Positions 25,097 to 29,536 of a DNA stretch of 29,536 bases are shown in pieces. Location of the stretch: assembly GCA_946624335.1 (NCBI GenBank), contig CAMOSA010000006.1:1-29536 (forward strand), given 5' to 3'. The stretch's first letter is position 1. Every line of letters starts with the position of its first letter. The position numbers and the translations under genes are program-made. The notes below the pieces were generated by a model, which made no database searches, was not told where the DNA came from, and saw only the letters and a list, made by a program, of their open reading frames with translations. Source of the stretch: an uncultured Prevotellaceae bacterium (GTDB lineage Bacteria > Bacteroidota > Bacteroidia > Bacteroidales > Bacteroidaceae).

Positions 25097-26191
25097 CACA
25101 ATCCCAAAGTCCTCCTTGAGGCGATCGATCAGTTCGTCGGGCGTAGGCACGATGCCACCCATCTTGCCGTAATGCGTCACGGGCGTTCGACCCTCGACAG
25201 CGAGGCGAACATCCTCGACCATCTGTCCGGCGTTGATCTCGAAGGTGAGGATACCCTTCACCTGTCGGCTCAGCTCCTTGATGCGCTTCGTCGGGAAAGG
25301 CCATAGCGTGATAGGCCGAAGCAAGCCCACCTTGACGCCCTCGCCACGCAGTTCGGAGATCGCTTTCTGGGCAATGCGTGCGGCCGAGCCGAAGGCCACG
25401 ATGAGATAGTCGGCATCATCCACCAGATGCTCCTCGTAGCGCACCTCATGCTCGCGGATCGTGCGGTATTTCTCCTGCAAGTGGAGGTTGTGACGTTCCA
25501 TCGCCTCGGGTCTCAGCTCGAGCGACGTAATCACGTTGATAGGCCGTCCGCCCTTGCGACCCGTCGTCGCCCAAGGACATTCGCGGAGGATCTCCTCCTC
25601 CGTGCGACGGGGTTTGAACGGCGGCAACACCACCTTCTCCATCACCTGTCCCACGACACCGTCCGAGAGAATCATGGCAGGTATGCGGTACTTGAAAGCC
25701 AACTGGAAGCTCAAGTCGACGAAATCTGCCATCTCCTGTACCGTCGAAGGGGCCAGGACGAGCACATAATAGTCGCCGTTGCCGCCACCACGTGTGGCCT
25801 GGAAGTAGTCACCCTGCGACGGCTGGATCGTTCCCAAGCCAGGGCCACCACGCTGAACGTTCACGATCAGGCCCGGAATCTCAGCTCCGGCCATATAGGC
25901 GATGCCTTCCTGCATCAGCGCAACGCCGGGACTCGAGGAGGACGTCATGACACGCTTCCCTGAGCCGCCACCGCCGTAAATCATATTGATACTTGCCACT
26001 TCGCTCTCAGCCTGAAGCACGACCATACCCGTGGTCTCCCATGGCTTCTCAACAGCCAACGTCTCCAGGATCTCGCTCTGGGGCGTAATCGGATAGCCGA
26101 AATAGCCGTCACAGCCACAGCGGATGGCAGCATGTGCGATCGCTTCGTTGCCTTTCATCAGCACGATCTCTTCTCCTGATTCTTTCATCAT
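25088..26191 (-). CDS. vorB: 2-oxoacid:ferredoxin oxidoreductase alpha subunit (VorB/KorA)
   Basis: 367 aa, cytoplasmic. The alpha domain starts with KGNEAIAHAAIRCGCDGYFG and carries YPITPQSE (residues 33-40), the conserved motif of this subunit. It continues with QAESEVASINMIYGGGGSGK and SSSSPGVALMQEGIAYMAGAEIP, and a transketolase C-terminal-like domain in the last third (ADYLIVAFGSAARIAQKAI). Bacteroidales homologues are usually named VorB (3-methyl-2-oxobutanoate) or KorA (2-oxoglutarate); substrate cannot be decided by eye. The start may be either of two adjacent ATGs (26191 or 26188). The C-terminus GIVES and the TGA come from the adjoining GTTGAGA repeat tract. Operon partners are the ferredoxin upstream and the beta and gamma subunits downstream. 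Confidence 0.93.
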   Translation of the reverse strand: MMKESGEEIVLMKGNEAIAHAAIRCGCDGYFGYPITPQSEILETLAVEKPWETTGMVVLQAESEVASINMIYGGGGSGKRVMTSSSSPGVALMQEGIAYMAGAEIPGLIVNVQRGGPGLGTIQPSQGDYFQATRGGGNGDYYVLVLAPSTVQEMADFVDLSFQLAFKYRIPAMILSDGVVGQVMEKVVLPPFKPRRTEEEILRECPWATTGRKGGRPINVITSLELRPEAMERHNLHLQEKYRTIREHEVRYEEHLVDDADYLIVAFGSAARIAQKAISELRGEGVKVGLLRPITLWPFPTKRIKELSRQVKGILTFEINAGQMVEDVRLAVEGRTPVTHYGKMGGIVPTPDELIDRLKEDFGIVES

Positions 26192-26204
26192 ATATCAATT
26201 ATAC

Positions 26205-26254
26205 ATTATCTGTTATCAATTGTCCATTGTCCATTGTCCATTGTCAACTTTCCA
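26205..26254 (-). repeat. CCATTGT tract between ferredoxin and alpha genes
   Basis: Units of CCATTGT at exact 7-nt spacing (three consecutive), flanked by TCAATTG and TCAACTT variants, fill most of the spacer immediately after the ferredoxin gene stop. Same period as the other tracts, different composition. Confidence 0.7.
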
Positions 26255-26488
26255 TTATTCACTATCCTTAACGCGGTACACCGTGATACAACCGTCGGGA
26301 CAAACGATAGCGCACGACGTGCACCCGGTGCACGCATCGCTGTTCACCTGTTCCACGTATCGGTAGCCGTGGCGGTTCACAACACGTTCCGCCAGCTTGA
26401 TTAAATCGAACGGACAAGCCACAGCACACAGCTCACAACCCTTGCAGCGCTCTGTGTTGACGACGATTGCCCCTTTCATCTTTGCCAT
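26255..26488 (-). CDS. 8Fe-8S ferredoxin-type subunit of the 2-oxoacid oxidoreductase
   Basis: 77 aa, cytoplasmic. Two full 4Fe-4S motifs are present: Cys15, Cys18, Cys21, Cys25 (CKGCELCAVACP) and Cys53, Cys56, Cys59, Cys63 (CTGCTSCAIVCP), spaced as in bacterial dicluster ferredoxins. Cys67 is extra. It starts at ATG 26488 or 26479 (MAKMKGAI). In KOR/VOR enzymes the delta subunit is such a polyferredoxin, taking electrons from the TPP centre to soluble ferredoxin. It is encoded directly before the alpha subunit, which supports that role. Confidence 0.93.
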   Translation of the reverse strand: MAKMKGAIVVNTERCKGCELCAVACPFDLIKLAERVVNRHGYRYVEQVNSDACTGCTSCAIVCPDGCITVYRVKDSE

Positions 26489-26504
26489 ATATCTATTTCA
26501 ATTA

Positions 26505-26612
26505 TCTATTATGAATTGTCAACTATGAATTATGAATTGTAAATTGTCAATTATCAATTGTCAATTATCAATTGTCAATTATCAATTGTCAATTATCAAT
26601 TATCTCTTATCT
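26505..26612 (-). repeat. TCAATTG/TCAATTA heptamer tract
   Basis: Alternating TCAATTG and TCAATTA units (plus TGAATTG/TGAATTA variants) at a strict 7-nt period fill nearly the whole spacer between the TPR gene and the ferredoxin gene. The 14-bp alternation is nearly self-complementary (CAATTG is a palindrome), so the tract can fold on itself. It is AT-rich. Confidence 0.9.
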
Positions 26613-26619
26613 CTTATCA

Positions 26620-26820
26620 TCACGGATTGTAGTAATCACGGCACCTGTAAGCCATGATGTCAGCAAGCATCTGGCGCGCAGCCGCCGCTGGCGACGAGCT
26701 GTCCAGCTGCGACGCCTGCTCGTACAGGTTCTGCGCTGAAGCCCAGTGGCCCAGCTTACGTTCAGCATTACCAGCCTCGTACAGACGCTGCGCTTCAAGC
26801 TTATTATCCCGTGCTTTCAT
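26620..26820 (-). CDS. short TPR-like protein, first gene of the oxidoreductase operon
   Basis: 66 aa from ATG 26820. A longer frame begins at 26841, but its extra residues (MNHSSLI) are translated ATGAATGAT-like repeat, so the later ATG is preferred. Sequence: a helix-turn-helix repeat NKLEAQRLYEAGNAERKLGH followed by WASAQNLYEQASQLDSSSPA, which fits one TPR unit plus a capping helix (Ala and Tyr at the usual positions). Cytoplasmic, about 7.5 kDa. It heads the operon in the same direction as the ferredoxin gene. It may bind one of the subunits, but no function is shown. Confidence 0.7.
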   Translation of the reverse strand: MKARDNKLEAQRLYEAGNAERKLGHWASAQNLYEQASQLDSSSPAAAARQMLADIMAYRCRDYYNP

Positions 26821-26856
26821 TATCAATGATGAATGATTCACTCTTCATTTTCCACT

Positions 26857-26885
26857 CCCCTCCTCAGGGAGGGGCAGGGGGTGGC
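26857..26885 (-). promoter_or_regulatory. G/C-rich leader hairpin of the oxidoreductase operon
   Basis: CCCCTCC (26857-26863) pairs perfectly with GGAGGGG (26868-26874) around TCAG, followed on the + strand by CAGGGGGTGG. It lies between the -7 box at 26912-26919 and the start at 26820, hence in the 5' leader. The + strand has G-runs of 3, 4 and 5 and might form a quadruplex. A similar CCCCCTTTGAGGGAG...GGGGG segment lies near 19741-19766. Confidence 0.5.
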
Positions 26886-26911
26886 TCTTAGCCATCTTCA
26901 AATTGCGGCCG

Positions 26912-26919
26912 CAAAGTTA
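26912..26919 (-). promoter_or_regulatory. -7 element of the oxidoreductase operon
   Basis: On the minus strand TAACTTTG matches TAnnTTTG. It is 92 nt before the preferred start of the TPR gene. No TTTG is seen at 19-21 nt upstream, so only half of the promoter is supported. Confidence 0.55.
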
Positions 26920-27012
26920 CAACTTATTCGTCAAATAACCGCCGTTTTTACAAAAAGAAAAGCAAAAAGACAGCTTTTTAACGAATCTTTTGTGCAAAAA
27001 AGGGCAAGAGAT

Positions 27013-27043
27013 TTTGATTATTACAACGCGTGACCTATCTTTG
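27013..27043 (+). promoter_or_regulatory. consensus promoter of the acyltransferase-esterase unit
   Basis: TTTG (27013-27016), a 19-nt spacer and TATCTTTG (27036-27043) match the Bacteroidetes promoter consensus exactly. Transcription should start near 27050, about 32 nt before the ATG at 27082. Confidence 0.85.
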
Positions 27044-27081
27044 CAACGCAAAACCCTCACACAAACAACCCAAGCGACAGC

Positions 27082-28275
27082 ATGAAAACATCAACTTTGG
27101 CACCTTCTGCCACAGACACACGAGAGGCGTGGGTCGACAGACTGCGCGTAGCAGCATGCCTCATGGTCATTGTCGTACACGCCACTGAGCCCTTCTATCT
27201 CGGAGGCGAAGGATCCCTCATTCTCACACCACAAGACCTCTGGTGGGCAGCATTCTTCGACTCTTTCGTTCGCGCGTGTGTACCTCTTTTTATTATAGCA
27301 TCCAGCTACCTCCAATTCCCACTACATTACACCACCGGCCACTTCCTGCGGCGCAGGGCCATCCGTGTCCTCGTGCCTTTTGCCGTGTGGACCGTCATCT
27401 ATGCACTCGTCTGGGGAGATCCCGTCACCAATTTCCGCGACCTCCTCTGGAACTTCAACTACGCCGCCGGACATCTATGGTTCGTCTATATGCTCGTCGG
27501 ACTCTATCTCCTCATGCCACTCCTCTCACCATGGGCCGAGCGCGTCAGCCGTCGCGAGCTACAACTCTACATCCTCCTCTGGCTCTTCACGACAACACTA
27601 CCCATCCTCCGCGACTGGCTCGCCGACGGACACCTCGCCGTCATCTACGGGCCATCGGGCATCCCACGACAAGCGCTCTACCCACTCTGGGGTGAAGCAA
27701 GCTGGAACACATACGGACTATTCTACTACCTCTCAGGATTCATCGGATACCTGCTCATCGGACTCTATTTCCGACGCTTCGTCGGGACGTGGTCCTGGCG
27801 CCGCACCCTCGCCACCGCCCTACCCCTCTACGCCGTCGGGTTCGCCATCTGCTTCTTCGGTTTCGCACGACGAGCACTCGCCACGGCCCACGGCACCTTC
27901 CCTGTAGGAGGCCCCGTCGACCTCGCCGTATGGTGGGAGACCACTTGGACCAACGACACCTTAGGCGTAGCACTCATGGCCATCGCATGGATCATCATCT
28001 TCCGCAAGCTCAACACCGCCGGAACAACCTACCGCCACGGCATCCTCCCCATCTCAAAAGCCAGCTACGGCATGTACCTGTGCCACCTCCTCGTACTCGT
28101 TCCCCTCAGCGCCGCTATCCGACAATGGCTCGGAACAGGAGCCCAAGGACGGCTCGGTCTATGGACCACACCTGTCCAGATCACCACAGCCGCACTCGCA
28201 GCATTCGTCATCGTTGCCCTCATCGCCATCCTCATACAGCGCGTTCCCAAGATTGGGAAATACATCATGGGATAG
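27082..28275 (+). CDS. acyltransferase-3 family integral membrane protein
   Basis: 397 aa, inner membrane, about ten predicted helices. It opens with WVDRLRVAACLMVIVVHATEPF (residues 18-39): the conserved Arg and the His of VVHA are the catalytic-type signature of acyltransferase-3 (OafA/WecH-like) proteins. SFVRACVPLFIIASSYL and FLRRRAIRVLVPFAVWTVIY follow the family order, as do GHLWFVYMLVGLYLLMPLL and SKASYGMYLCHLLVLVPL. Members O-acylate surface sugars using an acyl donor from the cytoplasm; the acceptor here is unknown. The start ATG is 39 nt after an exact -7 element. The neighbour downstream is a secreted esterase, so the two may add and remove acyl groups; that is inference. Confidence 0.92.
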   Translation: MKTSTLAPSATDTREAWVDRLRVAACLMVIVVHATEPFYLGGEGSLILTPQDLWWAAFFDSFVRACVPLFIIASSYLQFPLHYTTGHFLRRRAIRVLVPFAVWTVIYALVWGDPVTNFRDLLWNFNYAAGHLWFVYMLVGLYLLMPLLSPWAERVSRRELQLYILLWLFTTTLPILRDWLADGHLAVIYGPSGIPRQALYPLWGEASWNTYGLFYYLSGFIGYLLIGLYFRRFVGTWSWRRTLATALPLYAVGFAICFFGFARRALATAHGTFPVGGPVDLAVWWETTWTNDTLGVALMAIAWIIIFRKLNTAGTTYRHGILPISKASYGMYLCHLLVLVPLSAAIRQWLGTGAQGRLGLWTTPVQITTAALAAFVIVALIAILIQRVPKIGKYIMG

Positions 28276-28280
28276 CAACC

Positions 28281-28400
28281 CTCCGCTCGAGCTCTGCTCG
28301 CTTCGCTCTGCGAAGAACTCTCAACTCTAAACTCTCAACCCTCAACTCTCAACTTTCAACTTTCAACTCTAAACTCTCAACCCTCAACTCTCAACTAACT
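28281..28400 (+). repeat. double-hairpin module and heptamer tract, copy E
   Basis: This is the cleanest module: CGAGC-TCT-GCTCG (28288-28300) joined directly to CTTCGC-TCT-GCGAAG (28301-28315). It starts 6 nt after the acyltransferase stop. A tract of TCAACTC, TCAACCC, TCAACTT and TAAACTC units (28316-28393) follows and ends 7 nt before the esterase ATG. Confidence 0.93.
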
Positions 28401-29252
28401 ATGAAACGTCACCTTTTACTCATCGCCCTCAGCCTATGCGCTATAACCCTCCAGGCAGGGCGCATCATCACCGACAGCATCCGTAGCACCACCCTCCGCG
28501 CCACTGTCAAGTACAACGTCTACCTCCCCTCCGGATTCGAGCGCTCGCAAGACCAATACCCCGTCGTCTACCTCCTCCACGGACTCACCGACACCTACAC
28601 AGCGTGGGACCAGAAAGGATGCATGCGAGAGATTGCCGACGAACTCATCGAGAGCCACGAGGCCACACCAATGATCATCATCATGCCCAATGCCGGAGGA
28701 CCAGACACACGCAACACACCCAACGGCTACTTCAACATGCAAGGCTGGGACTACGAAGACTTCTTCTTCAACGAACTCATGCCAACGGCCGAACGCAAAT
28801 ACCGAGCCATCAGCGACAAGCAACATCGAGCCGTCATGGGACTATCCATGGGAGGAGGAGGCAGCTTAGGCTACGCACTGCGTCACACCGACACCTTCTC
28901 ATCATGCTATGCCATGAGCCCATGGCTCAATAGTCAGAGCCCACAGCCCGGACCCGGAGGAGAGAAAAACAGAATGTATTATACCGTCGAAGCCGTACAC
29001 CAGCATTCCGCACTCACATTCATCGACAACGCCGACGAGCACGTCAAGGAAAACCTGCGGACTGTCGCTTGGTACCTCGACTGCGGAGATGACGACGGAC
29101 TCATCAACGACACGTTCGAGTTCTACAAAAAGCTACGACTCGCCGGCATCAAGGCCGAACTGCGCGTACGGAACGGAGTACACAACTGGGAATACTGGCG
29201 ACACTCACTCCGACAAGCACTACCCTACGCCTCATGCCACTTCGGAAAGTAA
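28401..29252 (+). CDS. secreted alpha/beta-hydrolase esterase (esterase D / feruloyl-esterase-like)
   Basis: 283 aa from ATG 28401. The frame is open much further upstream, but that part overlaps the acyltransferase gene and then reads through repeat, so it is excluded. A signal peptide ends near residue 19 (LCAITLQAG). The fold is shown by YPVVYLLHGLTDTYTAWDQKG (oxyanion region) and the nucleophile elbow GLSMGGGGSLG with Ser149. The likely acid is Asp231 or Asp232 in CGDDDGLI, and the catalytic His is His261 in GVHNWEYW. Such exported esterases in Bacteroidetes often deacylate plant polysaccharides or work on host O-acylated glycans. Substrate unknown. It follows the acyltransferase gene in one probable transcript and is closed by a hairpin. 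Confidence 0.92.
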   Translation: MKRHLLLIALSLCAITLQAGRIITDSIRSTTLRATVKYNVYLPSGFERSQDQYPVVYLLHGLTDTYTAWDQKGCMREIADELIESHEATPMIIIMPNAGGPDTRNTPNGYFNMQGWDYEDFFFNELMPTAERKYRAISDKQHRAVMGLSMGGGGSLGYALRHTDTFSSCYAMSPWLNSQSPQPGPGGEKNRMYYTVEAVHQHSALTFIDNADEHVKENLRTVAWYLDCGDDDGLINDTFEFYKKLRLAGIKAELRVRNGVHNWEYWRHSLRQALPYASCHFGK

Positions 29253-29330
29253 GGCATGAAGAAAAGGCCATCGAAGTACGAGGCATCACGGGATCTTTTC
29301 TCACAAAAGCTTCCTGGACAACAGTGAAAT

Positions 29331-29359
29331 AGAAGAAAGCATCATTGGTGCTTTCTTCT
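29331..29359 (+). terminator. hairpin after the esterase gene
   Basis: AGAAGAAAGCA (29331-29341) pairs perfectly with TGCTTTCTTCT (29349-29359) around a 7-nt loop, 78 nt after the esterase stop. The right arm is T-rich but no long T-run follows (ATATATAG), so it is a probable rather than textbook terminator. Confidence 0.6.
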
Positions 29360-29441
29360 ATATATAGAGCCAACTTGCCATAGTCAACAATAGCATGGCA
29401 AATCAACCATCATAGCACGTTACCTAAAAGAAAGGAAGTCT

Positions 29442-29536
29442 ATGGCTAACGATTATTTAACATCTTTTATAGGTAAACTTTTTGGCCGTTTTGCGTTATA
29501 TGGGCAGAAAGACCAAGAAACGACAACTATGGAAGA
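29442..29536 (+). CDS. start of an unknown AT-rich gene, cut by window edge
   Basis: ATG 29442 opens a frame of 31 codons to the window end without a stop (MANDYLTSFIGKLFGRFALY, then a polar stretch QKDQETTTME). It is preceded by AAAGGAAG, an unusually clear Shine-Dalgarno-like site for this genome. DNA from about 29253 on is visibly more AT-rich than the other genes and uses AT-ending codons (TTA, TAT, ATA), which suggests different origin. No family was recognised from so short a fragment. Confidence 0.5.
   Translation, partial: MANDYLTSFIGKLFGRFALYGQKDQETTTME

Noticed and set aside
26833..27033. 66-codon + frame upstream of the acyltransferase
   Set aside because: Covers the minus-strand leader and promoter of the oxidoreductase operon and most of the acyltransferase promoter; no protein features.
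27789..28400. N-terminal extension of the esterase frame
   Set aside because: It lies out of frame over the acyltransferase gene and then over repeat DNA; a signal peptide begins at 28401.

Overview
The window is about 29.5 kb of a Bacteroidales chromosome, most likely Prevotellaceae. The evidence is a SusC/SusD outer-membrane pair, SPII lipoproteins, a CotH protein with a Por-type (T9SS) tail, a Porin_10-type porin, and promoters of the Bacteroidetes form TTTG-N19/20-TAnnTTTG (two exact copies, before the Crp-like gene and the acyltransferase gene). Shine-Dalgarno sites are absent from nearly all genes. Coding DNA is fairly GC-rich for the group. The species cannot be fixed from the sequence alone.

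Left part (1-11067, all +): an uptake locus of two FAS1 (fasciclin) surface proteins (the first cut by the window edge), a SusC-like TonB-dependent transporter and a SusD-like lipoprotein, closed by a strong hairpin. A separate unit follows, with an iron-sulfur flavoprotein and a secreted GH29 alpha-L-fucosidase. A gene-free stretch (11068-11714) carries a 22-bp tandem array and a possible small RNA ending in an intrinsic terminator.

Middle (11715-20501): a CotH/discoidin-like exported protein on the minus strand, divergent from a + strand unit of Crp/Fnr regulator, M3 metallopeptidase, dCMP deaminase, S41 (CtpA) protease and 5-formyltetrahydrofolate cyclo-ligase. The regulator overlaps the peptidase by 11 nt. 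The later genes are separated by repeat tracts.

Right part: between convergent transcripts (20502-21042) lies a second 22-bp array and a 318-bp nested inverted-repeat element with A7/T7 ends. Then on the minus strand comes a 2-oxoacid:ferredoxin oxidoreductase operon, read from 26820 leftward: TPR protein, 8Fe ferredoxin, alpha (VorB/KorA), a small membrane protein, beta, gamma, and a porin coupled through a GTGA overlap. Finally, on +, an acyltransferase-3 membrane protein and a secreted esterase with a repeat-filled spacer, a hairpin, and the start of an AT-rich unknown gene.

The most unusual feature is a compound intergenic repeat family. It has a double triloop hairpin module (CGAGC-TCT-GCTCG then CTTCGC-TCT-GCGAAG) followed by tracts with a 7-8-nt period (TCAACCC/TCAACTC). 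Copies run up to the start codons of several genes, and reverse-sense tracts supply the last codons and stop of two others. The hairpin stems vary in a compensatory way (CGAGC/GCTCG versus CGGC/GCCG), and heptamer-like tracts of other composition occupy several other intra-operon spacers.
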